In this document: positions 10,444 to 18,978 of the stretch, piece after piece
How the letters are laid out: the number at the start of each line of letters is the position of its first letter
How positions within the stretch are numbered: the first letter of the stretch is position 1
Origin: Roseivirga sp. UBA6061
GTDB lineage: Bacteria > Bacteroidota > Bacteroidia > Cytophagales > Cyclobacteriaceae
Assembly: GCA_002427745.1 (NCBI GenBank)
Contig: DIYF01000126.1
Location: 5,248 to 69,247, forward strand
DNA length: 64,000 nucleotides
Reading direction: 5' to 3'
The notes under the pieces: model-generated
Told to the model about the DNA's origin: nothing
The model's database searches: none
The model's input: only the letters and a program-made list of their open reading frames with translations
Program-made: the position numbers and the translations under genes

Positions 10444-10451
10444 CAAACATA
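10444..10451 (-). promoter_or_regulatory. Putative -7 box (TATGTTTG) of the hybrid kinase operon
   Basis: Read on the minus strand this is TATGTTTG, an exact match to the Bacteroidota TAnnTTTG element, 39 bases upstream of the annotated kinase start. No clear -33 TTG is visible at the expected distance, so confidence is moderate. Confidence 0.45.
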
Positions 10452-10581
10452 CGAAATTTAGCCTATAGCCTTCATTAACTACTTTTTTATGTCCCTCCTG
10501 GTCTATGCTGATCCTATAGTCAGGCCACAGTAAAACCAATGATCTGATCATCAATTCCATCCCTGTTACTAGGGATAGGAA

Positions 10582-10597
10582 TCACTAGTCATGGTGA
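10582..10597. promoter_or_regulatory. Palindromic operator, copy 1 (TCACTAGTCATGGTGA)
   Basis: Inverted repeat TCACTA-N4-TGGTGA, one mismatch from perfect symmetry. The same element with perfect symmetry occurs at 14568-14583 and 18979-18994, each time just upstream of a TAnnTTTG promoter of the iron/heme island. This copy starts 39 bases before the -33 TTG of the heme receptor promoter, exactly the spacing of copy 2. It does not look like a Fur box. The binding protein is unknown. Confidence 0.6.
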
Positions 10598-10620
10598 TTT
10601 TTTTTACCTACGCCTAGCGG

Positions 10621-10652
10621 TTGTTTGCCGGGAGAGTCTTCGTGTACCTTTG
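10621..10652 (+). promoter_or_regulatory. Promoter of the heme receptor operon
   Basis: TTG at 10621 (-33) and TACCTTTG at 10645-10652 (-7), 24 bases apart start to start, match the Bacteroidota sigma-A pattern. Transcription would begin near 10660, which rules out the earlier possible start codon at 10625 and supports the ATG at 10682. Confidence 0.65.
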
Positions 10653-10681
10653 CATTGTTTAGAATGAATCTAAATAAGGAA

Positions 10682-13042
10682 ATGAAGAAAATCTGTATTC
10701 TCTGCATACTGCTCATTGCCAACGGACTTTATGGCCAGAAAGGGCAATCCATCACGGGCCGGATCACCGATCAAAAGGGTGCTGCTGTAGCCTTTGCTAC
10801 CCTACAACTCAAACCTTCAGGTGCAGCCATGAGTGCCGATGACAACGGTCTTTTCCGCTTTAATAATGTAACTCCCGGCCAATACAACCTGATAATCAGC
10901 GCTGTAGGCTTTATTCAAAAGAATGTGCCGGTCGCGGTTGGTGATAATCCGGCAGACCTTCAGACCATCGTACTTCAGGAGCAGGTGAGTGTTTTGGACC
11001 AGGTGGTAGTAACGGCTTCGCGCATGGAGCAAACACTGGCCGATGTGCCCATTCCTGTGAAAGTAATCAGTCAGGAACAGATAATCAGAAGTGGTAATGT
11101 GCGCCTGGATGAAATGCTCATTGAGCAAACCGGCCTGCTGGTAAACTCAGATCATGGCACGGGCATCCAGATACAGGGGCTTAACTCCGAATATATTCTG
11201 GTGCTGGTAGATGGTGAGCCCTTGATAGGCCGCACGGCCGGTACGCTTGACCTTTCCAGGGTCACCGTCAACAATATAGATCGGATTGAAATTGTAAAAG
11301 GGCCTTCATCATCACTTTATGGCAGCGAGGCCATGGGCGGAGTCATCAATATTATCACAAAAAACCCTTCAAACGGACTCTCTGCTACATTTGGTGCAAA
11401 GTACCGCAGATTCAATTCCTCTGATATCAATGCCGGAGTCAACTATGGCACCGACAAGCTTCAGTTAAATGCTTTCTTCAACCGCCTGAGCTCTGACGGC
11501 TATGACCTTACCGAGAATTCTCTGAGTCAAACCGCATCCGCTTTTACAGCCAGTACCTACCAAGTTAAGAGCAAACACAAAATTTCTGACCAGGTAGACC
11601 TTTCTCTGTCAGGCCGGTACTATACCGAACCACAGGAAGATAAGACCATGGTTTCTGTGAGTGACGGACAGAACACTACGGATGTACTGCACGATTACAA
11701 TGCGAAAAGAACAGACTGGAACACACTGCCAAAACTTGAATGGCGACTAAGGGACAAAGCACTGATTACGCTACGACAGTATCTCAGTGAGTACGAAACA
11801 GAAACGCGTATAACCCGCAATGCGGATCAGAATTTATTCAGCCTTGATCAATTCAAACAAAACTTCAGCAGAAGTGAAGCTCAGGGAGATTTCTTTCTCA
11901 ATCCTCTTCATACACTTACAATGGGAGTCGGGCATATCAAAGAAGAAGTAGCCTCTACCCGATATATCGACAGCACCTTCACCTCACAATATGCCTTTGT
12001 ACAATACCTTTGGGAACCCACCGAGAGCATCGATATTACCCTTGGAGGCAGATACGATGACCATGAAGCCTATGGTAGCAACTTCAGCCCTAAGATCGCT
12101 CTGGGTTACCAGGTAAACCCAAAGCTTAAACTACGTGCCTCATTTGGCGGAGGCTTCAAGGCCCCTGACTTCAGGCAACTGCTATTGGATTTCACCAATC
12201 CCACAGTGGGCTACAGCGTGATGGGTACCTCTGTAGTCACCGATGGTGTAGAGAGGCTTGTCGCTCAGGGAGAAACATTTCGCCAGGACCCGGTCAATAA
12301 TCCAAATGCTATCACCAGTGCCAGAACCAATGCCGCAGTGGCCTCCAGCGGCCTCAATGCTGAAAGCTCACTTGCCTGGAACATTGGTGCGCATTACCTG
12401 CTCAACAGCAAGACACTGATCACCGGTAATCTGTTCAGAAATAACATTTCCAACCTGATTGATACCTGGGCCATTGCGCAAAAGGACAATGGACAATTCA
12501 TATTCAGCTACCGCAATGTAGAAGACATCGTGACCCAGGGCGTAGAGTTGGAGACTAACCTCACACTTTCTCCGCAACTGAGCATATCGCTTGGTTATCA
12601 GTTCCTGGACACCTTTGACCAAAAGGTAGTTGACCAGATAGAGGAAGGTACCCTGGCCTACAGACCTGCCGGTGAAATAGTCTCCAGAAGAGTAAAAAGG
12701 TCTGACTATGGCGGTCTGTTTGGCCGGTCGAAGCACAGCGGCAATCTCAAGGTGAACTACCGGTATGTACCTCTGGGCCTTGATCTCTTCTTCAGAACAC
12801 TCTATCGGGGTCGCTGGGGTTTTGGCGACCGTGACGGCAACCAGATACTGGTGGGTGATGATGAATATGCCGATGGCTACTTCATGTTCAACCTGTCACT
12901 ACAAAAGCAATTCAATTCCAGACTCACTATTGATGCAGGCGTCAATAACCTGCTGGACACTACCAATGAGTTTGAAGCTTCCCTGCCAGGCAGAATCTGG
13001 TTCATCGGCCTCAAAATCAACTTTCTACAACAAGAAAAATAG
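10682..13042 (+). CDS. TonB-dependent outer-membrane receptor, probably heme (HmuR-like)
   Basis: A 786-residue outer-membrane importer. The ATG at 10682 gives a signal peptide ending NGLYGQ and lies downstream of the promoter; an upstream start at 10625 would overlap it. A carboxypeptidase-regulatory-like domain (ITGRITDQKGAAVAFATLQL) precedes the plug (SVLDQVVVTASRMEQTL; IEIVKGPSSSLYGSEAMGGV) and a 22-strand-type barrel. GFKAPDFRQL sits where heme receptors carry the FRAP box. The best evidence for substrate is the next gene, an HmuY-like hemophore lipoprotein 35 bases downstream. The pair is therefore read as a heme uptake system of the HmuR/HmuY type, with the receptor subclass inferred rather than proved. 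A palindrome at 10582-10597 lies upstream of its promoter. Confidence 0.85.
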   Translation: MKKICILCILLIANGLYGQKGQSITGRITDQKGAAVAFATLQLKPSGAAMSADDNGLFRFNNVTPGQYNLIISAVGFIQKNVPVAVGDNPADLQTIVLQEQVSVLDQVVVTASRMEQTLADVPIPVKVISQEQIIRSGNVRLDEMLIEQTGLLVNSDHGTGIQIQGLNSEYILVLVDGEPLIGRTAGTLDLSRVTVNNIDRIEIVKGPSSSLYGSEAMGGVINIITKNPSNGLSATFGAKYRRFNSSDINAGVNYGTDKLQLNAFFNRLSSDGYDLTENSLSQTASAFTASTYQVKSKHKISDQVDLSLSGRYYTEPQEDKTMVSVSDGQNTTDVLHDYNAKRTDWNTLPKLEWRLRDKALITLRQYLSEYETETRITRNADQNLFSLDQFKQNFSRSEAQGDFFLNPLHTLTMGVGHIKEEVASTRYIDSTFTSQYAFVQYLWEPTESIDITLGGRYDDHEAYGSNFSPKIALGYQVNPKLKLRASFGGGFKAPDFRQLLLDFTNPTVGYSVMGTSVVTDGVERLVAQGETFRQDPVNNPNAITSARTNAAVASSGLNAESSLAWNIGAHYLLNSKTLITGNLFRNNISNLIDTWAIAQKDNGQFIFSYRNVEDIVTQGVELETNLTLSPQLSISLGYQFLDTFDQKVVDQIEEGTLAYRPAGEIVSRRVKRSDYGGLFGRSKHSGNLKVNYRYVPLGLDLFFRTLYRGRWGFGDRDGNQILVGDDEYADGYFMFNLSLQKQFNSRLTIDAGVNNLLDTTNEFEASLPGRIWFIGLKINFLQQEK

Positions 13043-13077
13043 CATTCAACATCAAACTATCTAATAATAAGCAAGCA

Positions 13078-13695
13078 ATGAAAAAGTCCTATTTATTTCT
13101 TTTCGCCTTACTCTCAACTGTCGTTTTCAGCTGTGATGACGATGATCCGGCACCGGTGCCACTGGAGGTGCAATCTGTATCTAATTTTGAAGCACCGGGA
13201 GATGTGTATAACTATACAACCAACCCTCCTACCCTGGTACAATCTACTGAGATTCAGTATTTTGATTTCTCAGCAGGTGTAGAGGTGACCTCCACCGATG
13301 CCTGGGATATTGGTATCAAGGGTACGACTATTATTACCAACGGTGGTATCAACGGAAATGGTGGTGTGGAGGCCACCACGGTAGCAGGCATTTTCGATGA
13401 AATGACGGAGATGCCGGCAAACGTGACGCTGGGCACTGACACCAATGAGGTACTGGCCATCAACAAGAATACAGATTTTACTGACAGGTGGTACTCTTAC
13501 TCTCAGGGACTGATCAGTCCGGTGCCCGGCAAGGTAATCTTACTCAAAGACACCGAAGGCAACTATGTGAAATTAGAAATACAGTGCTACTACAGAGGTT
13601 GCCCGGCCAGTCCGGTTGCCGGCCAGGACAATGGTGTTTACACTTTCCGTTATGTGCACCAGCCCAATGGCTCTGGTAGCTTCGATTTTCAATGA
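13078..13695 (+). CDS. HmuY-family heme-binding lipoprotein
   Basis: A 205-residue exported lipoprotein: the N-terminus MKKSYLFLFALLSTVVFSC ends in a lipobox cysteine followed by an acidic run (DDDD), typical of surface-exposed Bacteroidota lipoproteins. The body has HmuY-domain hallmarks: a W-D-I-G strand (DAWDIGIKG), WYSY, a P-x-PGKVILLKD turn and a final YVKLEIQCYYRG strand followed by YTFRYV. HmuY proteins capture heme from host or environmental hemoproteins and pass it to the cognate TonB receptor, which is encoded immediately upstream. Two terminator-like hairpins follow the gene. The heme-coordinating residues vary among HmuY homologues and cannot be assigned with certainty here. Confidence 0.82.
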   Translation: MKKSYLFLFALLSTVVFSCDDDDPAPVPLEVQSVSNFEAPGDVYNYTTNPPTLVQSTEIQYFDFSAGVEVTSTDAWDIGIKGTTIITNGGINGNGGVEATTVAGIFDEMTEMPANVTLGTDTNEVLAINKNTDFTDRWYSYSQGLISPVPGKVILLKDTEGNYVKLEIQCYYRGCPASPVAGQDNGVYTFRYVHQPNGSGSFDFQ

Positions 13696-13776
13696 TATAC
13701 ACAGGCTCTGGCCTGACGGGTAGATTCATCGCTCTCACAGAACCTTAATTCTCTTTGAGATGGATGTACTCTTTTC

Positions 13777-13808
13777 AGGAGTCGTCAGATGGGCGGCTCC
13801 TTTTTATC
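13777..13808 (+). terminator. Rho-independent terminator after the heme operon
   Basis: AGGAGTCGTC pairs with GGCGGCTCCT (two G-U pairs), followed by TTTTT. It lies 80 bases past the HmuY stop and 80 bases before the next true start codon. Confidence 0.7.
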
Positions 13809-13841
13809 AGCATCGCAAAATACCCCTTTTCATACAATTCA

Positions 13842-13874
13842 AGAGCTCTCCTCCACATCGGAGGGGGCTTTTGT
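13842..13874 (+). terminator. Second terminator-like hairpin in tandem
   Basis: AGCTCTCCTCC and GGAGGGGGCT form a stem with loop ACATC, followed by TTTT. It is only 34 bases after the previous terminator and 15 bases before the ATG at 13889, so it could be a second terminator or a leader hairpin controlling the small downstream genes. Confidence 0.5.
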
Positions 13875-13888
13875 TAAACCTTACCCTT

Positions 13889-14218
13889 ATGAGCAAATGT
13901 GATCCCGTAACACTGGTGGAAGCAGAAGGCCTGAATGTCTCTCTCTGTAAATGCTGCAAACGCATAGGACTGATGCACAAAAACCTGCTCGTCAGTTTTA
14001 ACCTCATTGAGTTTACTCAATTCAGCAGTAGTGTGAGGAATATTGACTTCCATCGCAGTGCCATCTGTTTTCCTGACGGTCAGCCATATGTGATCCTGAA
14101 CACTTGTCATGAAGACATCCAGTTCTGCTTCGATTTTGCTGAATTCGCTCAGCTAAAGTCAGTACTCGACCAAGCAGATGTCATGATACAGGTATATGAA
14201 TCGCTTGAAGTAAAATAA
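13889..14218 (+). CDS. Small CxxC protein, paralogue of the next gene
   Basis: A 109-residue cytoplasmic-looking protein with no signal peptide. The ATG at 13889 was chosen because the longer reading frame from 13760 would translate through the terminator hairpins. It has a CKCCKRIGLMHKNLLVSF segment near its N-terminus that aligns with CKCCNHYNLNYRNLFLAF in the following protein, so the two are paralogues. It resembles small Bacteroidota proteins of unknown function (the DUF6686 type comes to mind, not certain). The paired cysteines suggest metal binding, perhaps iron or zinc. Position between the heme operon and the ankyrin/flavin operon suggests a role in iron homeostasis, but this is inference only. 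Confidence 0.65.
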   Translation: MSKCDPVTLVEAEGLNVSLCKCCKRIGLMHKNLLVSFNLIEFTQFSSSVRNIDFHRSAICFPDGQPYVILNTCHEDIQFCFDFAEFAQLKSVLDQADVMIQVYESLEVK

Positions 14219-14224
14219 TCAGAT

Positions 14225-14545
14225 ATGCCCCACGAAATCATTATGCTACATGAATCTTCCAATATTCAGATTTACAAGTGTAAGTGCTGTAATCATTATA
14301 ATCTCAATTACCGCAATCTGTTTCTTGCCTTCTCCCGAAAGGAGTTCAAGGGATTCTATAAAATCCTGAGCCGGCTAAGACCCGAACATTTTACCTGTAT
14401 TCATCCTGAAGGCCTGAAAGCTATTGTGAGCCATTCCAAATACCCTGGAGGAATGGGTTTTACGGAAGAAGAAGTCACTTCGATTCTCAGCCAGATAGAA
14501 GAGGCCATGATGATGGAAGAAGTACAAAAAACTTTAACCAGTTAG
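14225..14545 (+). CDS. Small CxxC protein, second of a tandem pair
   Basis: A 106-residue protein with no signal peptide, starting 6 bases after the previous stop, so the two are surely co-transcribed. The N-terminal part carries CKCCNHYNLNYRNLFLAFSR, homologous to the same position of the upstream protein; the C-terminal halves diverge (GMGFTEEEVTSILSQIEEAM here). The tandem arrangement suggests local duplication. Function unknown; CxxC-type cysteines suggest metal coordination. The next operon's promoter begins soon after its stop. Confidence 0.65.
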   Translation: MPHEIIMLHESSNIQIYKCKCCNHYNLNYRNLFLAFSRKEFKGFYKILSRLRPEHFTCIHPEGLKAIVSHSKYPGGMGFTEEEVTSILSQIEEAMMMEEVQKTLTS

Positions 14546-14567
14546 CAGGTTTGATACTGAGGGTCAG

Positions 14568-14583
14568 TCACTACTACTAGTGA
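14568..14583. promoter_or_regulatory. Palindromic operator, copy 2 (TCACTACTACTAGTGA)
   Basis: Perfect inverted repeat TCACTA-CTAC-TAGTGA, starting 39 bases upstream of the -33 element of the ankyrin operon promoter, the same spacing as copy 1. It is the clearest member of the three-site set. Confidence 0.65.
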
Positions 14584-14606
14584 TAGATTTTAGCTAGACG
14601 TAGCAA

Positions 14607-14637
14607 TTGTCCACAGTTTCGACCCCATTTATTTTTG
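14607..14637 (+). promoter_or_regulatory. Promoter of the ankyrin/DUF2271/PepSY-reductase operon
   Basis: TTG at 14607 (-33) and TATTTTTG at 14630-14637 (-7), 23 bases apart start to start. The TTG at 14607 is therefore a promoter element and not the start codon of the ankyrin gene, which begins at the ATG at 14679. Confidence 0.65.
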
Positions 14638-14678
14638 CAAAATCATGGAGAGCCTCTCTCCTGTTTAATCCACCCGAT

Positions 14679-16196
14679 ATGAAACGTACACTATTACTCA
14701 CCATAGCATTGATACTCGCAGCCCCTCAGGCAGTACTCTATGCACAACAAAAAAACGAGCTGCTGGCCAGAGATTTCTGGAAACCACAGCCGTCTGTCAG
14801 TCAGATTGAGGAGAAGATAAAGCAGGGCCATTCTCCTACTGAGCTAAACGGATCAGCTTTTGACCCTACCGCTTATGCCATTCTGGAAAACAACCCGATT
14901 GCTACCATCGACTTTTTGCTCAAACAGGGAAACGATTTGAATAAGCGCACCCATGATGAGCGTACCTATATCTTCTGGGCGGCTCTTAGAGGTAATCTGG
15001 ATCTGATGAAACACTTACTCAGACAGGGAGCCAGAACGGATGTGCTTGATCATAGCGGTACTTCTCTTCTTATGTGGTGTGCCTCCACAGGGCAAACCAA
15101 TACCGATATCTATGAATTCTGCATTAACAATGGCTTTGATATCAGCAAAGAAAAAGATCGTAATGGCCGAAATGTAGCATTGTCTTTCTCTCGCAGAATG
15201 GAGGACTTTGAACTCCTGGATTACTTTATCAGCAAAGGCGTAGACATTCACGACACCAATAAAGATGGCAACGGCCTCTTCCATTTTGCAGCTCAGGCGG
15301 GCAACCTGGATATTCTCAAAAAGCTGGTGACTGACTATAAGGTGAGTACCGCTACCAACCTGAATACCAACGAAAATGCCTTTCACTTTGCCAGCTACAA
15401 GCGTGTCGGCAATGATGAGCCATCGCAACTGCCTCTTTACAAGTACCTGAAAACCTTAGGTCTTAACCCCGGTCTGGTTTCACACAAAGGCAGAACCGTG
15501 CTACATAACATAGCCTACTACAGTAATGACACCGAGGTAATCGATTATCTGATCAAAGAAGGAGCAGATGCCAATGAGGTAGACGAAAACGGTAATACAG
15601 CCCTGATCAATGCAGCTTTACGAGGAAGTAAAGAAAAGGTGGCCGCGCTGCTGGCACATACCCATGATATCAACTTAACCAACAAAGAGGGCCTTTCGGC
15701 TATGACCAGGGCCATCAGGTCTAACTCGCTGGAAGTTGTTGAATTACTGGCTGCCAAAGGCGCTGAAACCGGAATTGTGGATAAAGCGGGTTATGACCTG
15801 GGATATCACCTGGTACAGGGGACACGCAATAACCTGAAGCTGTTTGACCAGAAAATGGCCTTCCTGAAAGCTCGGGGATACAAGCCCTCATCCTTGCAGA
15901 AAGACCGGAGCACCCTGCTGCACGCTGCTATCGATCGCGGTAATGTGGCCCTTATCAAACGACTCGTTGAACTGGGAGTAGACATCAATGCCAAAGACAG
16001 TAACGGACAGACCATACTACACTATGCGGCTATGCAGGCAAAGAATGATGATCTCCTGAAAATGCTCTTACAGGAAGGTGCAGACAAACGCATCAAAACT
16101 GAATTCGATGAATCAGCCTATGACCTTGCCAGCGAAAATGAGCTTCTGAGAGCAAACAAAATTGACTTTGAATTCCTGAAAACTACCGAACAATGA
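14679..16196 (+). CDS. Exported ankyrin-repeat protein
   Basis: A 505-residue protein with a signal peptide (MKRTLLLTIALILAAPQAVLYAQ) followed almost entirely by ankyrin repeats; clear units include TALINAALRGSKEKVAALL, AMTRAIRSNSLEVVELLAAK and STLLHAAIDRGNVALIKRLV. Ankyrin repeats are protein-binding scaffolds, so the mature protein probably acts in the periplasm as an interaction partner. Its stop overlaps the ATG of the DUF2271 gene (ATGA), which implies tight coupling with the flavin electron-transfer proteins downstream. Ankyrin proteins next to PepSY/DUF2271 genes in iron loci suggest a chaperone or docking role, but no precise function can be given. Confidence 0.85.
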   Translation: MKRTLLLTIALILAAPQAVLYAQQKNELLARDFWKPQPSVSQIEEKIKQGHSPTELNGSAFDPTAYAILENNPIATIDFLLKQGNDLNKRTHDERTYIFWAALRGNLDLMKHLLRQGARTDVLDHSGTSLLMWCASTGQTNTDIYEFCINNGFDISKEKDRNGRNVALSFSRRMEDFELLDYFISKGVDIHDTNKDGNGLFHFAAQAGNLDILKKLVTDYKVSTATNLNTNENAFHFASYKRVGNDEPSQLPLYKYLKTLGLNPGLVSHKGRTVLHNIAYYSNDTEVIDYLIKEGADANEVDENGNTALINAALRGSKEKVAALLAHTHDINLTNKEGLSAMTRAIRSNSLEVVELLAAKGAETGIVDKAGYDLGYHLVQGTRNNLKLFDQKMAFLKARGYKPSSLQKDRSTLLHAAIDRGNVALIKRLVELGVDINAKDSNGQTILHYAAMQAKNDDLLKMLLQEGADKRIKTEFDESAYDLASENELLRANKIDFEFLKTTEQ

Positions 16197-16675
16197 AAAA
16201 AGCGCTTTCCATAGTCCTTACCCTGTTGCTGGCCCTCACTACCTATGCCTTCAGCACTGGCGAATATGCCACGTACAAGTGCCTTATACAGCTCACCAAT
16301 TATGGTGGTGAAGGTGCCTATGTGGTGGTATCGCTTATCAATCCTCATGGAGAGTATGAAAGGACCCTTTCTATGAGTGGTGATGATGAAGAATGGTATG
16401 AAGATATGCCTGCCTGGTACGAGTTTTACAATGGTAAAAAAGAAAACATTGATGGTGTTACCGGAGCATCAATCATCAGTGGAGGCAGAAAAATAACCGT
16501 TCTGGGCATTGATCCTGCTAAAATTGACGCTGGATACAAATTAAGATTTGAAACCGCGGTTGAGGACAAGGAATACTACGAGAAAGATCTTGAAATAGAT
16601 CTGACCACAGAGGTAGCCAATCAGCGCCTTAAAGGCGAAGGATATATTCGCTACGTTCAACTCATCAAAAAATAA
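16193..16675 (+). CDS. DUF2271 periplasmic protein with flavinylation-type motif
   Basis: A 160-residue exported protein (signal peptide about 1-19, TTYAFS) matching the DUF2271 family. It contains DGVTGAS at residues 87-93, which fits the [DN]GxTGA[TS] motif in which ApbE attaches FMN to the threonine (Thr90 here). DUF2271 proteins are known to co-occur with PepSY-type membrane reductases in extracytosolic flavin electron-transfer systems, and here the PepSY/flavodoxin/reductase gene starts 16 bases downstream. The likely role is to accept electrons from that reductase outside the inner membrane, perhaps to reduce ferric iron or heme iron. The gene overlaps the ankyrin stop by four bases. 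No apbE gene is present in this window, so the modifying enzyme must be encoded elsewhere. Confidence 0.8.
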   Translation: MKKALSIVLTLLLALTTYAFSTGEYATYKCLIQLTNYGGEGAYVVVSLINPHGEYERTLSMSGDDEEWYEDMPAWYEFYNGKKENIDGVTGASIISGGRKITVLGIDPAKIDAGYKLRFETAVEDKEYYEKDLEIDLTTEVANQRLKGEGYIRYVQLIKK

Positions 16676-16691
16676 CGTGTTTTAAATTACT

Positions 16692-18890
16692 ATGGGTACT
16701 TCTTTATGGCGCCTCACACACCTGTGGCTCGCCATGGTCTCCTCCATATTCTTACTAATAGCATCTGTTACAGGTGCTATTTTAGCTTTTGAACCCATCT
16801 ATGAGAATGGGAAGGCTTTCAGGGTAGCCGGAGGAGATGACATACCCATTGCTCAGCTGATTGACACCGCCAGGAATCATCATCAGGACATTGTCAGTAT
16901 AGCCAGAGACAAGAATGGTTTTATCGCGTTACAGACCTTGGATGAGAACCAGCCCTTTTACATCAATCCGCTCACAGGTGAAAAGCTCGGTGAGCCCTTT
17001 AAAACCCCGGCTGTTTTCGATTTTTGTCGCACCCTGCACCGGTCTCTTTTCCTTGGGAAGACCGGCAGATTTCTGATCGGCATCACCTCGGTCTTCCTGT
17101 TGCTGATCAGCATCAGTGGTTTCTGGTTGATCCTGAAAAAGCAGGGTGGATTAAAAGGTTACTTCAAGCCGGTAGTTAAAAATGAGTTTTTTAAAGACTA
17201 TCATACGCGGCTCAGCAGAATCCTGATCATTACCCTGGCCATTATTTCTCTCACCGGCAGCTACCTGTTTCTGGAGAGGTTCTCCATAATTCCTGAGATA
17301 CAACAGGACCATATCATAGATGAAGCGCTTCTGACAACAAAACCACAGCAGCCTCCGGGTGAATTCACCATCATGACCGATCATACAGTGAAAGACCTGC
17401 GAGAGCTCGCTTTCCCCTTCTCCGACTTTCCTGAAGACTACTATGAGTTGAAACTGAAGGACAGGGAGTTACTGATCAACCAGTTTGACGGGTCGGTAAT
17501 CAGTGAGATACAATACCCCATCATCAAACTTATTTCCCTGCTGAGCTTTAAACTTCATACCGGTGAAGGCAGTGTTTTATGGGCAACTGCCCTGGGGATT
17601 AGTGCTCTGGGTATCCTGTTCTTTATCTATAGCGGTTTTGCCATCTATCTAAAACGGGACAAAACAAAAATCAGGAATCCTTACCCTAAAGACGAGTGTT
17701 CCTATATTATTCTTGTAGGGTCAGAACAAGGCAATACATTCCGTTTCGGGCAGGCACTTCAACGGGCATTCTTAAAAAGCGGCCTCAAATCATATATCAG
17801 TACGATGAATGACTATGAGCCCTATCAGAGTCTTGAGCACCTGATCCTGCTTACCTCCACCTATGGCGTGGGGGAAGCTCCGACCAATGCAGGACAGTTC
17901 CTGAACCTACTGACCTCTGTAAAGCAGAAAACACCTTTCTCCTATGCCGTAGTAGGATTCGGCTCCAGGCAATACCCTGATTTCTGTCAGTTCGCCATAG
18001 ACACTCACGATGCACTGTCTGGTGTAGAGGAGGCTCAGGAACTGATACCCCTCCGTAAGATTGACGATCAGTCAAAGTCAGCTTTCGCGGAATGGACAAA
18101 GCAACTGAGTGCCCGTCTTGGCATTGAACTAAGAGTCCAAGAGCAGGATCTGGAGCAGGCTGACAGGAAAACAACTACACTGAAGGTGGTGGAAAAAACC
18201 TTCTCCGACAATCCGGATGATGCCACCTTTTTACTCAAATTACAGGCTTCAAACGGACAGTTGATCAAACACTCCTCCGGTGATATCATGGGAGTTATAC
18301 CTCAAAAAGGCAGCTCAGAACGCCTGTACTCTATGTCGGTAAATCCCGCAGATAAAACCGTATTGCTCAGTATACGCAGGCATGCCCACGGTCTCTGTTC
18401 CGGGTACCTTTCTTCTTTAGAGCCTAAAGACAAACTCAAAGTCACACTGAAAGAAAATACAGACTTTCACCTCCCCCGGGCAAAAGAGGTAATTATGATC
18501 GCTAATGGCACCGGGATCGCTCCTTTTCTGGGTATGATTGCTACAGCAGATAAGACACAGCGGATTTCTCTTTTCTGGGGTGGACAAAATGAAAATTCTT
18601 ATGCCCTTTACGCTCCGTACCTCCAGGACCTGAAGCATATACATCTGAACAAACTGATAGTCGCCTTTTCAAGGAGCGAAAGACCTAAACAGTATGTACA
18701 GGACACTATAGCAGAAGAACTGGACTGGATTTTAGCCGCCATCAACCGCGGGGCTGTCATTATGATGTGTGGCGGCCTGGCTATGCAAAAAGGAGTAGAA
18801 GAAGTGCTGGAGAACGGCTGCTCCAAAACACTGAACCTTTCACTTGATCATTTCAGGCAAAAAGGCCAGATCAAAGCCGATTGTTACTGA
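16692..18890 (+). CDS. PepSY-TM / flavodoxin / FAD-NADPH reductase fusion
   Basis: A 732-residue inner-membrane electron-transfer protein. The N-terminal half is a PepSY-associated TM region: helices near 10-33, about 135-155, about 175-200 and about 295-320, with periplasmic loops and candidate heme-ligating histidines (RTLHRSLFLGKTGRF; KLHTGEGSVLW). Then follow a flavodoxin domain (LVGSEQGNTFRFGQAL; LTSTYGVGEAPTNAGQF) and a sulfite-reductase-like FAD/NADPH module (RLYSMSVNP for FAD; IANGTGIAPFLGM and MMCGGLAMQKGVEEVL for NADPH). It should move electrons from cytoplasmic NADPH through FMN and heme to the periplasm, with the adjacent DUF2271 flavoprotein as probable acceptor. Context points to reduction of iron or heme. 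It is last in the ankyrin-DUF2271-reductase operon. Confidence 0.85.
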   Translation: MGTSLWRLTHLWLAMVSSIFLLIASVTGAILAFEPIYENGKAFRVAGGDDIPIAQLIDTARNHHQDIVSIARDKNGFIALQTLDENQPFYINPLTGEKLGEPFKTPAVFDFCRTLHRSLFLGKTGRFLIGITSVFLLLISISGFWLILKKQGGLKGYFKPVVKNEFFKDYHTRLSRILIITLAIISLTGSYLFLERFSIIPEIQQDHIIDEALLTTKPQQPPGEFTIMTDHTVKDLRELAFPFSDFPEDYYELKLKDRELLINQFDGSVISEIQYPIIKLISLLSFKLHTGEGSVLWATALGISALGILFFIYSGFAIYLKRDKTKIRNPYPKDECSYIILVGSEQGNTFRFGQALQRAFLKSGLKSYISTMNDYEPYQSLEHLILLTSTYGVGEAPTNAGQFLNLLTSVKQKTPFSYAVVGFGSRQYPDFCQFAIDTHDALSGVEEAQELIPLRKIDDQSKSAFAEWTKQLSARLGIELRVQEQDLEQADRKTTTLKVVEKTFSDNPDDATFLLKLQASNGQLIKHSSGDIMGVIPQKGSSERLYSMSVNPADKTVLLSIRRHAHGLCSGYLSSLEPKDKLKVTLKENTDFHLPRAKEVIMIANGTGIAPFLGMIATADKTQRISLFWGGQNENSYALYAPYLQDLKHIHLNKLIVAFSRSERPKQYVQDTIAEELDWILAAINRGAVIMMCGGLAMQKGVEEVLENGCSKTLNLSLDHFRQKGQIKADCY

Positions 18891-18978
18891 TTCAGCCCGG
18901 TAGAAAACAAGTCACAAAAGAGTCATCAGCGCCCGTAATGTCAACCTCCAGACATGCAGATTTTCCTGAATAAAAAAT

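Noticed and set aside
10625..10681. N-terminal extension of the heme receptor from an earlier start
   Set aside because: This stretch contains the TACCTTTG promoter element; the ATG at 10682 gives a proper signal peptide.
13760..13888. 43-residue N-terminal extension of the first CxxC protein
   Set aside because: The extension is the translation of two terminator hairpins and has no similarity to the paralogue.
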